From NCBI GenBank assembly GCA_946186375.1, contig CAMHMZ010000006.1, positions 1 to 64,000 of the forward strand: a DNA stretch of 64,000 nt, given 5' to 3'. Shown here piece by piece: positions 18,194 through 25,834 of this stretch. The notes under the pieces were generated by a model. That model did no database searches. It was given only the letters and a program-made list of their open reading frames with translations, and was not told the DNA's origin. Position 1 is the stretch's first letter; each line of letters begins with the position of its first letter. Source of the stretch: an uncultured Clostridia bacterium. GTDB lineage: Bacteria; Bacillota; Clostridia; Oscillospirales; Oscillospiraceae. The position numbers were made by a program, and so were the translations under genes.

Positions 18194-18952
18194 ATGCGGG
18201 ACAACCGCCGGAAAGAGATCGCCGCTTATATCTCCCGGCAGCAGTTTGCCTCCATGACAGAGCTTTGCGAGACCTTCGGCGTTTCCATCAACACGGTGCG
18301 CGCCGATATCGCTTTTCTGGAAAAGACCGGTACGGTCGAAAAGGTATACGGCGGCGTGCGCTCCGTTTTGCAGCAGGACATCCCGCTCTTCGCGCAGCGA
18401 GCCACGCTGCACAGCGAGGAAAAGCTCGCCATCGCGCGGCAGGCGGCCTCGCTCCTCCGGGACGGGGACACGCTCTTTGTCGACGCCGGAACGACGACCA
18501 TGCATCTGCTGTCCCAGATCCCGCAGGAGATACATCTGACCGTCGTCACCGGCAATCTCCATCTGATCGCGCAGGCGACTTCCCGCCCGAACATCGAACT
18601 TGTCGTCCTGCCCGGCAGCGTCAACCGCCGCACCTACTCCGTGTCGGACGTGAGCACGCTGGAATTTCTGTCCCGGCACCATTTTATCAAGGCGCTGATG
18701 GCCGCCTCCGGCCTCTCGCCCGACGGGAAGCTCAACGTCTCCTCGTATCTTGAATACGAGATCAAGCAGACCGCCGTCCGGCTGAGCGAACAGCGCATCC
18801 TCCTGTGCGACGCGGCCAAGTTCGGCGCGCACGGCCTGTTGAGCTACGCCTCTCTCGAGCAGATGGACGCGCTGATCACGGACGCCGCCTGTCCGGACGC
18901 GCTGCGCAGGCTCTGCGAGAGCGCCGGAACAAAGCTTATCCTTGCAGATTAG
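18194..18952 (+). CDS. DeoR/GlpR-family transcriptional regulator
   Basis: 252 residues: N-terminal winged HTH (MRDNRRKEIAAYISRQQF ... GVSINTVRADIAFLEK, about 1-55) and a DeoR C-terminal sugar-phosphate sensor domain (FVDAGTTTMHLLSQI, about 95-110; ending SAGTKLILAD). Start ATG at 18194 follows GAAAGGG; longer upstream frames overlap the promoter and are rejected. Divergent from the inositol operon and most likely its repressor, by analogy with B. subtilis IolR, also DeoR family. The stop codon TAG lies inside the left target duplication of a foldback element. Confidence 0.88.
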   Translation: MRDNRRKEIAAYISRQQFASMTELCETFGVSINTVRADIAFLEKTGTVEKVYGGVRSVLQQDIPLFAQRATLHSEEKLAIARQAASLLRDGDTLFVDAGTTTMHLLSQIPQEIHLTVVTGNLHLIAQATSRPNIELVVLPGSVNRRTYSVSDVSTLEFLSRHHFIKALMAASGLSPDGKLNVSSYLEYEIKQTAVRLSEQRILLCDAAKFGAHGLLSYASLEQMDALITDAACPDALRRLCESAGTKLILAD

Positions 18953-19111
18953 GTAAACGATGATTAAATCGGCAAGAGCGGATCCCGAGAAAACTTGTGT
19001 TCTGATGATGGCACTTTTTTGCAGGAATACTTTGTGTATTTCAAGAAAAAGTGACGAAATCAGGGCGCAAATTTTCCGGGAGGCGCCGCAGGCGATTTGA
19101 TCAGCGTTTAC
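18953..19111. mobile_element. 159-bp foldback (MITE-like) element with TTAG target duplication
   Basis: The whole segment is one imperfect palindrome. Ends GTAAACG ... CGTTTAC, sub-terminal TGATTAAATCG / CGATTTGATCA, inner GAAAACTTG / CAAATTTTC and apical CACTTTTTT / AAAAAGTG all pair in order around a centre near 19032. It is flanked by TTAG on both sides (18949-18952 and 19112-19115), as expected of a 4-bp target duplication. No coding capacity. It separates deoR from the PHP gene and could also act as a transcription terminator. Confidence 0.78.
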
Positions 19112-19132
19112 TTAGGAAAGGACCTTCTTTCA

Positions 19133-19804
19133 ATGCATAAAATCGAAACTCACCTGCACACCACCCACGTCAGCCAGTGCGGCCAGATGGAGGCCGCCGA
19201 CATCGCCGCGGCCTACAAGCAGGCCGGCTACAGTGCCGTGATCGTCACCGATCACTATAACCGCACGACCTTCGATTATCTCGGCATCGACCCCGCCGGC
19301 AGCAGCGACCGCGTCGGCGCTTTTTTGGACGGCTACCGCCGCCTGAAGGCGGAGGGCCAGAAGCTCGGGCTGCGCGTTTTCAAGGGCGCGGAGCTGCGCT
19401 TTGACGAGAGCGAGAACGACTATCTGCTCTACGGCTGGCGCGACGACCTGCTCGCTGAGCCGGGCAGGATCTTCCGCATGGGCATCGCCGCCTTCTCCCC
19501 CATCGCCCGCGCCGAGGGCGCGCTGCTCATCCAGGCGCACCCCTACCGCCGTGGCTGCACCCCCGCCATCGCCTGCTATCTCGACGGCGTGGAGGTCATC
19601 AACACCAATCCCCGTCACAACAGCTTCAACCCCCGCGCGCGGGAGTACGCCGAGCAGTTCGGCCTCATCGCCACCTCCGGCTCCGACAGCCACCGCCCGG
19701 AGGACGTCGGCCTCGGCGGCATTCTGACGGACAGTCTCCCCAGCGACTCGATGCAGATGGCCCGCCTCCTGCGCTCGCGCTGCTACACGCTCCTCGGCGA
19801 GTAA
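19133..19804 (+). CDS. PHP-domain metal-dependent phosphoesterase
   Basis: About 223-residue protein of the PHP (polymerase and histidinol phosphatase) superfamily, a TIM-barrel-like metal phosphoesterase. Metal motifs: ETHLHTTHVS near the N-terminus (H7, H9), VIVTDHYN, GAELRF, QAHPYRRG and the C-terminal SGSDSHRPEDVG. ATG at 19133 is chosen because AGGAAAGG precedes it and the protein then begins at the first metal motif. Substrate unknown. It is separated from deoR by the foldback element and ends in a shared convergent terminator. Confidence 0.82.
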   Translation: MHKIETHLHTTHVSQCGQMEAADIAAAYKQAGYSAVIVTDHYNRTTFDYLGIDPAGSSDRVGAFLDGYRRLKAEGQKLGLRVFKGAELRFDESENDYLLYGWRDDLLAEPGRIFRMGIAAFSPIARAEGALLIQAHPYRRGCTPAIACYLDGVEVINTNPRHNSFNPRAREYAEQFGLIATSGSDSHRPEDVGLGGILTDSLPSDSMQMARLLRSRCYTLLGE

Positions 19805-19828
19805 GCGCGCCTGTATAACATAAAAAAC

Positions 19829-19866
19829 GTACCTGGGAAAGGTGTTTTTTCCCAGGTACATTTTTT
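19829..19866. terminator. Bidirectional terminator between PHP and SMR genes
   Basis: GTACCTGGGAAA / TTTCCCAGGTAC with a 7-nt loop, followed by T6 on the plus strand and preceded by A6 that gives U6 on the minus strand. Serves both convergent genes. Confidence 0.88.
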
Positions 19867-20179
19867 ATCCGAGGAGCTTGAGGCCGACGATGCCGCCGGC
19901 GATCAGCAGTACGCACACGAGCTGCCCGGCGTTCAGATTTTCGTGAAACAGCAGCACGCCCAGAAGCGTCGTTCCGACGATGCCGAAGCCCGTCCACATC
20001 GCGTAGGCCGTGCCGAGCGGGAGCTTTTTCAGCGCCAGCGCCAGAAACACGGCGCTCGCGAGATAGCCGACGGCGGTGACGACGCTCGGCCAGAGCTTCG
20101 TGAAGCCCTCCGAAAACTTCATGGCGACCGCCCAGCTCACCTCAAAGAGCGCGGCCAGAAGCAGCATGATCCATTCCAT
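19865..20179 (-). CDS. SMR-family exporter, Gdx/SugE type (guanidinium-like cations)
   Basis: 104 residues, four transmembrane helices, small multidrug resistance family. LFEVSWAVAMKFSEGFT with essential Glu13 and LPLGTAYAMWTGFGIVGTTLLG are typical of the SugE/Gdx subgroup, several members of which export guanidinium with proton exchange. The start at 20179 is preceded by a purine-rich AGGAGAGGAGAAGGG site. An upstream in-frame start would run through the terminator-like hairpin of the leader and is rejected. It has its own promoter and a structured leader, suggesting conditional expression. Confidence 0.88.
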   Translation of the reverse strand: MEWIMLLLAALFEVSWAVAMKFSEGFTKLWPSVVTAVGYLASAVFLALALKKLPLGTAYAMWTGFGIVGTTLLGVLLFHENLNAGQLVCVLLIAGGIVGLKLLG

Positions 20180-20209
20180 GACCCTTCTCCTCTCCTGTCT
20201 ATAAATAGT

Positions 20210-20299
20210 AAAAAACGCCCTGGCCCGCGTCTTCTTGAGGCAAAACCTCAAGGCCTATCGACGCAGGTCCGGCGTTTTATGCTGCCCGGCGGCAGCTGC
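20210..20299 (-). promoter_or_regulatory. Structured leader with terminator-like hairpin before the SMR gene (riboswitch candidate)
   Basis: Transcript order: hairpin 1 GCTGCC-gccg-GGCAGC (20296-20281), then a long three-tier hairpin 20276-20213 (AACGCC/GGCGTT outside, GCGTC/GACGC in the middle, CTTGAGG/CCTCAAG inside) ending in T6 (20215-20210), 30 nt before the start codon. GGACCT/AGGCC can form a competing hairpin, and loop CCG of hairpin 1 could pair with CGG in the next segment. This is the layout of a terminator-controlled riboswitch. I could not match it with certainty to a known guanidine class. Confidence 0.6.
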
Positions 20300-20305
20300 A
20301 TGTGA

Positions 20306-20334
20306 ATAATAACAGAAGCGCGTTTTTCTGTCAA
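20306..20334 (-). promoter_or_regulatory. Promoter of the SMR gene
   Basis: TTGACA (20334-20329), 17-bp spacer, TATTAT (20311-20306) on the minus strand. The -35 overlaps the stop codon of the AraC gene. Transcription from about 20299 begins just before hairpin 1 of the leader. Confidence 0.75.
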
Positions 20335-21206
20335 GGCTTTTTGCGTACGCCCTTCTCCTTCAGCCACTCGGCCGGGGAGAGCCCGTATTCCTTTTTGAAG
20401 GCGCGGTAAAAGCCGGAATAGTTCTGAAAGCCAAAGCGCAAGGCGCTGTCGGCCGCGCTCGAGCCGGCGCGCATGGCCTCGCAGCAGGCGTTTAGGCGCT
20501 TTTTTGTGATATAGGCGTGCAGCGAGACGCCGGTATTCTCCCGCATGAGATGCGAGATATAGAAGGGGCTGAGATACAGCGCGCGGCCGAGCGCCTCGAG
20601 CGAGAGCTCCTCCTCGAGATGCTGGGAGATATAGTCTGTCAGCTGTTGAAAGGCCGTGAGGCTCCGCGCGGCGCCGGGGCGCTCCCTTTCATAGACGCAG
20701 CGGCCGAGAAACAGCAGCAGATCCCGCACATAGAGGCCGATCTGCGCGTCCCGGCCGAAGCGCGCGGTCTGCAGCTCCTCCAGAAGAGTGAAGAGCTTGC
20801 CGCGCAGGGTGTTGGCCTCCATCAGATCCAGGTGCCGAATATACCGCCCCTCCCGCTGCGCGCGCTCGATCAGATAGAGATAGTCCTCCGCTTCCTTCCT
20901 CAGACGGCGGCAGAAGGCCTCGCTCAGCCAGAAGACGAAGCGGCGGTAGGGCTTGTCCCCGCTATGGATCACGGCGCGGTGCCGCACGCCCGGCGGGACG
21001 ATGATCACGTCTCCCGTGTGCAGCGGGAAGGCCTCGCCCTCGATCTCCATGCTGACCTCGCCCTCCTCAAAGAGGTAGACCTCTGTATAGGGATGGCTGT
21101 GATCGCCGACGCTGCGAAAATTCAGATCGCTGTAGTAATAGAGCTCGAAATCGTCCGAGAGCATATATTGCCGGGTATTGAAATCTGACCGAAGCTTCTT
21201 TTTCAC
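20331..21206 (-). CDS. AraC-family transcriptional regulator of the uronate operon
   Basis: 291 residues: N-terminal cupin ligand domain (about 20-110; GDHSHPYTEVYLFEEGEVSMEIEG and VPPGVRHRAVIHSG) and C-terminal double HTH (about 190-285; SLEALGRALYLSPFYISHLMRENTG, then DSALRFGFQNYSGFYRAFKKEYG). GTG start at 21206 after GGGGAGGGGGG. Divergent from uxuA with a shared 122-bp regulatory region holding repeated TTTYGC motifs, so it probably controls the uronate genes. Confidence 0.85.
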   Translation of the reverse strand: MKKKLRSDFNTRQYMLSDDFELYYYSDLNFRSVGDHSHPYTEVYLFEEGEVSMEIEGEAFPLHTGDVIIVPPGVRHRAVIHSGDKPYRRFVFWLSEAFCRRLRKEAEDYLYLIERAQREGRYIRHLDLMEANTLRGKLFTLLEELQTARFGRDAQIGLYVRDLLLFLGRCVYERERPGAARSLTAFQQLTDYISQHLEEELSLEALGRALYLSPFYISHLMRENTGVSLHAYITKKRLNACCEAMRAGSSAADSALRFGFQNYSGFYRAFKKEYGLSPAEWLKEKGVRKKP

Positions 21207-21226
21207 TTTGCTCCCCCCTCCCCTGC

Positions 21227-21297
21227 AGTATACCGCAAGTTTGGAAAGCTTTGCAACAATTTTCGCAATGTGTTTCGCTTTGGTTTTTTATTATAAT
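21227..21297. promoter_or_regulatory. Divergent araC / uxuA promoter region with direct repeats
   Basis: Minus promoter: TTGCAA (21256-21251), 18-bp spacer, TATACT (21232-21227). Plus strand: TATAAT (21292-21297) without a good -35. Three TTTYGC-type direct repeats (TTTGCAA 21250, TTTCGCAA 21261, TTTCGCTT 21273) about one helical turn apart sit where the -35 would be, as for AraC-type activation. Confidence 0.55.
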
Positions 21298-21328
21298 GAA
21301 ACCACAAACGATAAGGAGGATCTCAGCC

Positions 21329-22420
21329 GTGTCTATGCAAATGGGCTTTCGCTGGTATGGCGAGGGCAACGACAAAATATCTCTCAGCGATATCAAACAG
21401 ATCCCGGGCGTGAGCACCATCGTCTGGGCGCTGCACGACAAGATGCCCGGCGAGGTTTGGCAGCCGGAGGAGATCGCGCCGGTCGTCGACAGGATCCGCG
21501 CGGCAGGCTTCAACGCCGACGTCGTGGAGAGCGTGAATGTCCATGACGACATCAAGATCGGCCTGCCGAGCCGCGACGCATACATCGACAACTACATCCA
21601 GACCATCCGCAACCTCGCTCCCTTCGGCGTGAAGGTGATCTGCTACAACTTCATGCCCATCTTCGACTGGACGCGCTCAGATCTCTTCCACCCCGTCGGC
21701 GACGGCTCCACGGCGCTTTACTACCAGAAGGACATGATCCAGGACGACCCCAAGGAGATGGCCGACTACGTCATGAGCTTCACCGAAAAATATCACATGA
21801 CCTTCCCCGGCTGGGAGCCCGAGCGCATGGCCAGGCTCGACGAGCTGTTTGAAAAGTACAGGCCCGTGACCAAGGAAAAGCTCTGGGCGAATTTCAAATA
21901 CTTCCTCGAGCGGCTCATGCCCGTCTGCCACGAGTGCGACATCAAGATGGCCGTCCACATGGACGATCCCCCCTGGGACATCTTCGGGCTGCCGCGGCTG
22001 CTGGTGGACGAGGAGAGCATCGACCGCTTCCTCAAGATGGTGGACGACCCCTATAACTGTCTGACGCTCTGCTCCGGCTCGCTCAACGCCAACCCCGCCA
22101 ACAACGTCGCCGCCATCGTGAGAAAGCACTGCGACCGCATCGCCTTCGCGCACATCCGCAACGTCAAGCACTTTGATAACGGCGACTTCTCCGAGGCGAG
22201 CCATCGCGACTGCGACGGCGACACCGGTATTCTGGAGATCCTGCGCGCCTATCACGACTGCGGCTTTGACGGCTATATCCGTCCGGATCACGGCCGCCAT
22301 CTCTGGGACGAGAAGCCGGGCAATGTCCGCCCCGGCTACGGTCTCTATGACCGCGCGCTCGGCATCATGTACATGCTCGGCGCCTGGGACTATATGGACA
22401 AATTCGGGATCAAGGAGTGA
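21329..22420 (+). CDS. uxuA: Mannonate dehydratase
   Basis: About 363 residues, within the usual length. UxuA dehydrates D-mannonate to 2-keto-3-deoxygluconate. Seen: MGFRWYGEGNDKISLSDIKQIPG, MAVHMDDPPW, LCSGSLNANPANN, FAHIRNVKHF and YIRPDHGRHLW, the metal-site segments of the family. GTG at 21329 stands nine bases after AAGGAGG; ATG at 21335 (14 bases) is the alternative. First gene of a five-gene uronate operon; its stop overlaps the ribosome-site region of uxuB. Confidence 0.93.
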   Translation: MSMQMGFRWYGEGNDKISLSDIKQIPGVSTIVWALHDKMPGEVWQPEEIAPVVDRIRAAGFNADVVESVNVHDDIKIGLPSRDAYIDNYIQTIRNLAPFGVKVICYNFMPIFDWTRSDLFHPVGDGSTALYYQKDMIQDDPKEMADYVMSFTEKYHMTFPGWEPERMARLDELFEKYRPVTKEKLWANFKYFLERLMPVCHECDIKMAVHMDDPPWDIFGLPRLLVDEESIDRFLKMVDDPYNCLTLCSGSLNANPANNVAAIVRKHCDRIAFAHIRNVKHFDNGDFSEASHRDCDGDTGILEILRAYHDCGFDGYIRPDHGRHLWDEKPGNVRPGYGLYDRALGIMYMLGAWDYMDKFGIKE

Positions 22421-22425
22421 GCGAT

Positions 22426-23982
22426 ATGGAGCTGAATGCTTTATCCATCAAGGACAGCGCGCTGTGGGAGAAAAAGGGCTATCGGCTGCCGTGCTATGAC
22501 CGCGAGGCCATGATCGCGCGCACGAAGGAAAGCCCGCTGTGGCTCCACTTCGGCGCGGGCAACATCTTCAAGGCCCTGCACGGCATGGCCGCCCAGCGTC
22601 TTCTGGACGAGGGCGTGCTGGACAGAGGCATCATCGCCGTGGAGCGCCGGGACAACGGCGGCGACAGGCACGACGATCTGGCCGTCGTCGTGACGCTCAA
22701 GGCAGACGGCAGCGTGGAGAAGAACATCCTCGGCGCGCTGGCCGAGACCTGCTATCTCTACGGCGGCGAGGCGCGGCTGAAGGAGATCTTCCGCAAGCCC
22801 TCCCTGCAGCTGGTTTCTTTCACGATCACCGAGAAGGGCTACAGCCTGGACGCCGAAGACGTGAAGGCCGATCTCTCCGCCGCGCCCGAGGCGGCGGAGA
22901 GCTATATGGGCCGCGTCGCCGCGCTGCTGCTGGAGCGTTACCGGGCAGGGGCGTACCCGATCGCCATGGTGAGCACGGATAACTGCTCCCACAACGGCGA
23001 CAAGCTGAAGGCAGCGATGACCGCCTTTGCTGAGGCCTGGGGCGACGAGGGCTTCAAGGCCTACGTCACGGACGGCAAGAAGGTCTCCTTCCCCTGGACG
23101 ATGATCGACAAGATCACGCCGAGCCCGGATCTGAGCGTCGGCGCCATGCTGGAGAAAGACGGTCTGGAGGGCTTTGCCCCGGTGCGCAACGCCCGCGGCA
23201 CGGTGAAGGCCCCCTATGTCAACGCCGAGGAGAGCGAGTATCTGGTGCTCGAGGACGACTTCCCCAACGGGCGCCCCGCGCTCGAGAAGGCGGGCTTCCT
23301 GTTCACCGACCGCGAGACCGTGGACAAGGTGGAGCGCATGAAGGTCTGCACCTGCCTCAACCCCCTGCACACCGCGCTGGCCATCTTTGGCTGTCTCCTG
23401 GGTTATGAGAAGATCTGGCAGGAGATGCAGGACGAGGATCTCAAAAAGCTCATCTATACGATCGGCTACCGGGAGGGTCTGCCCGTGGTCACCGACCCCG
23501 GCATCCTCCGCCCCGAGGATTTTATCAAGACCGTTCTGACCGTGCGCTTCCCGAACCCCTTTATGCCCGACACACCGCAGCGCATCGCTACCGACACCTC
23601 GCAGAAGCTCTCGATCCGCTTCGGCGAGACGCTGAAGGCCTATCTGGCCTCGGACACGCTGGACGTGCAGTCGCTCCGGCTGATCCCGCTGGTCTTTGCC
23701 GGATGGCTCCGCTATCTCATGGGTATCAACGACAAAGGCGAGCGCTTTGAGCCCTCCCCCGATCCCCTGCTCGAGACGGCGCAGCGCTTCGTGGCCGACT
23801 GCCGTCTGGGCGAGAAGCCGGAGCGCGCGAAGCTGGAGGGGCTGCTGCGCAGGCAGGACATCTTCGGCGTCGACCTCGTGGAGGCGGGTCTGGCCGACAA
23901 GGTCTGCGGCTATTTTGAAGAATTGACGGCAGGCGTCGGCGCCGTGCGCGAGACCCTGCACAAACATGTGACGGAGGAATAA
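22426..23982 (+). CDS. uxuB: Fructuronate reductase (mannitol dehydrogenase family)
   Basis: 518 residues; reduces D-fructuronate to D-mannonate with NADH. N-terminal Rossmann region with HFGAGNIFKAL (about 40-50) and a C-terminal mannitol-dehydrogenase domain with VCTCLNPLHTALAIFGCLLG (about 305-325) and the Lys-containing KLSIRFGETLKAYL segment. ATG at 22426 lies eight bases after AAGGAG. A GTG at 22417 also opens the frame but sits on the ribosome site. The position between uxuA and kdgA supports UxuB over other polyol dehydrogenases of the family. Confidence 0.88.
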   Translation: MELNALSIKDSALWEKKGYRLPCYDREAMIARTKESPLWLHFGAGNIFKALHGMAAQRLLDEGVLDRGIIAVERRDNGGDRHDDLAVVVTLKADGSVEKNILGALAETCYLYGGEARLKEIFRKPSLQLVSFTITEKGYSLDAEDVKADLSAAPEAAESYMGRVAALLLERYRAGAYPIAMVSTDNCSHNGDKLKAAMTAFAEAWGDEGFKAYVTDGKKVSFPWTMIDKITPSPDLSVGAMLEKDGLEGFAPVRNARGTVKAPYVNAEESEYLVLEDDFPNGRPALEKAGFLFTDRETVDKVERMKVCTCLNPLHTALAIFGCLLGYEKIWQEMQDEDLKKLIYTIGYREGLPVVTDPGILRPEDFIKTVLTVRFPNPFMPDTPQRIATDTSQKLSIRFGETLKAYLASDTLDVQSLRLIPLVFAGWLRYLMGINDKGERFEPSPDPLLETAQRFVADCRLGEKPERAKLEGLLRRQDIFGVDLVEAGLADKVCGYFEELTAGVGAVRETLHKHVTEE

Positions 23983-23985
23983 AAG

Positions 23986-24633
23986 ATGAATGCCCTGAAC
24001 GAAAAGATCTCCAGCATCGGCGTCGTGCCGGTCATCAAGCTCAACCACCCCGAGCGGGACGCGGCCGCGCTGGGCAAGGCCCTCTGCGCCGGCGGCGTGC
24101 CGGTCGCGGAGATCACCTTCCGCGCCGCAGGCGCCGACAAGGCGATCAGGCTCATGAAGGAAGCAAACCCCGACATGATCGTCGGCGCGGGCACGGTGAC
24201 GAACACCGAGCAGATCGATGCGGTGCTCGCCGTGGGCGGCGAATTCATTGTCACGCCCGGCTTCGATCCGGAGCTTGTCGCCTACGCGCAGGAGAAGAAC
24301 CTCCCCGTCTTCCCCGGCTGCACCACCGCCACGGATTATCACCAGGCGCTCAAGTTCGGGCTTGAGGTCCTCAAATTCTTCCCGGCCGAGCAGAGCGGGG
24401 GGCTGGCGAAGATCAAGGCGCTCTCCGCCCCCTTCCCCATGTTCAAGGTCATGCCCACCGGCGGCGTGAGTCTCAAAAACCTGAAGGACTACCTCTCCTG
24501 CCCGATCATCGCGGCCTGCGGCGGCAGCTACATGGTCACGGCCGATCTCATTGACAACAACAAGTGGGACGAGATCACGGAGCTGTGCAAGAAGTCCCGC
24601 GAGATCGTCGAGGAAGCTCGTCGGCTTTCTTGA
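23986..24633 (+). CDS. kdgA: 2-keto-3-deoxy-6-phosphogluconate aldolase
   Basis: 215-residue class I aldolase that splits KDPG to pyruvate and glyceraldehyde 3-phosphate. Seen: catalytic Glu42 (VAEITFRAAGA), GAGTVTNTEQ, GCTTATD, and the Schiff-base Lys130 (LKFFPAEQSGG). Spacing of 3 nt from uxuB. Its last codons form the left arm of a perfect hairpin (24624-24643). Together with kdgK it completes the lower uronate pathway. Confidence 0.92.
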   Translation: MNALNEKISSIGVVPVIKLNHPERDAAALGKALCAGGVPVAEITFRAAGADKAIRLMKEANPDMIVGAGTVTNTEQIDAVLAVGGEFIVTPGFDPELVAYAQEKNLPVFPGCTTATDYHQALKFGLEVLKFFPAEQSGGLAKIKALSAPFPMFKVMPTGGVSLKNLKDYLSCPIIAACGGSYMVTADLIDNNKWDEITELCKKSREIVEEARRLS

Positions 24634-24643
24634 AAGAAAGCCT
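24624..24643 (+). promoter_or_regulatory. Intra-operon hairpin at kdgA end
   Basis: GGCTTTCTT-ga-AAGAAAGCC is a perfect 9-bp inverted repeat overlapping the kdgA stop, with no U-tract after it. A second weaker CCGGG/CCCGG pair follows before kdgK. It could protect or end part of the message and tune the kdgA:kdgK ratio. Confidence 0.5.
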
Positions 24644-24732
24644 GGCAAAGAACTTTATTGCGCTTCCGACTGTATTGCTTGTCCGGGTCTTGCTTCCCGG
24701 TAACAAAAACTGTTTGAAAGGATGAGATCCGT

Positions 24733-25830
24733 ATGGAACTGAATTTACGTCCGAGAGAAGAATGCCGCTTTGACGCCGTGTCCCTGGGTGAAGTGATGCT
24801 GCGCCTCGATCCCGGCGAGGGCCGCATCCGCACCGCGCGCTCCTTCCGCGCCTGGGAGGGCGGCGGCGAATATAACGTCATCCGCGGCTTGCACAAGTGC
24901 TTTGGCATGAATACCGGCGTCATCACCGCCTTTGCCGACAACGAGGTCGGCAGGCTCATGAAGGACTTCATCGAGCAGGGCGGCGTGAGCACCGACCTCA
25001 TCTACTGGAAGAAGACCGACGGCATCGGCCGCCTCTGCCGCAACGGCATCAACTTCACCGAGCGCGGCTTCGGCATCCGCGGCGCCGTGGGCTGCTCCGA
25101 CCGGGCCAACACTGCCATCTCCCAGGCCACGCCCGCCGATTTTGATTTTGAATACATTTTCGGCAAGCTCGGCGTCCGCTGGCTGCACACCGGCGGCATC
25201 TATGCCGCTCTCTCCGAGCAGAGCTGCGAGACCGTGATCGAGGCCTGCAAGATCGCCAAGAAATACGGCACCGTCATCTCCTACGACCTCAACTACCGCC
25301 CCTCCATGTGGAGCGCCATCGGCGGTCTGGAGAAGGCGCGCGAGGTGAACCGCGAGGTCGCCAGATACGTCGACGTCATGATCGGCAACGAGGAGGACTT
25401 CACCGCCTGCCTCGGCTTTGAGATTGAGGGCAACGACGCCAATCTCAAGGAGTTGAACCTCGACGGCTACAAAAAGATGATCGGCAGGGCAGCCCAGACC
25501 TACCCCAACTTCAAGGTCGTGGCCACGACGCTGCGCACCGTGAAGACCGCGACGGTCAACGACTGGAAGGCCATCTGCTGGGCCGACGGCGAGATCTGGC
25601 AGTCCAAGGAATATAACGGGCTGGAGATCCTCGACCGCGTGGGCGGCGGCGATTCCTTCGCCTCGGGTCTCGTCTACGGGCTGATGACCACGGGCGATGC
25701 CGAAAAGGCCGTCAACTACGGTGCGGCGCACGGCGCTCTCGCGATGACCACCCCGGGCGACACCTCCATGGCCTCCGTGGGTGAGGTCGAGGCCATCATG
25801 GGCGGCGCGGGCGCGCGCGTGAAGAGGTAA
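24733..25830 (+). CDS. kdgK: 2-keto-3-deoxygluconate kinase (PfkB family)
   Basis: 365-residue PfkB-type sugar kinase; phosphorylates 2-keto-3-deoxygluconate to KDPG. Seen: VSLGEVMLRLDPGEG near the N-terminus, EGGGEYNVIRGL substrate-binding segment, and the C-terminal anion-hole motif RVGGGDSFASGLVYG (about 295-310) with the catalytic Asp. Preceded by AAAGGATGAG and a 99-nt gap holding two small hairpins, longer than other gaps in the operon. KdgK is assigned mainly from operon context. Confidence 0.85.
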   Translation: MELNLRPREECRFDAVSLGEVMLRLDPGEGRIRTARSFRAWEGGGEYNVIRGLHKCFGMNTGVITAFADNEVGRLMKDFIEQGGVSTDLIYWKKTDGIGRLCRNGINFTERGFGIRGAVGCSDRANTAISQATPADFDFEYIFGKLGVRWLHTGGIYAALSEQSCETVIEACKIAKKYGTVISYDLNYRPSMWSAIGGLEKAREVNREVARYVDVMIGNEEDFTACLGFEIEGNDANLKELNLDGYKKMIGRAAQTYPNFKVVATTLRTVKTATVNDWKAICWADGEIWQSKEYNGLEILDRVGGGDSFASGLVYGLMTTGDAEKAVNYGAAHGALAMTTPGDTSMASVGEVEAIMGGAGARVKR

Positions 25831-25834
25831 GCGC

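Noticed and set aside
20213-20276. Guanidine-I, -II or -III riboswitch by sequence
   Set aside because: The conserved sequences of these classes as I remember them are not visible. Kept only as a riboswitch candidate on the basis of layout.
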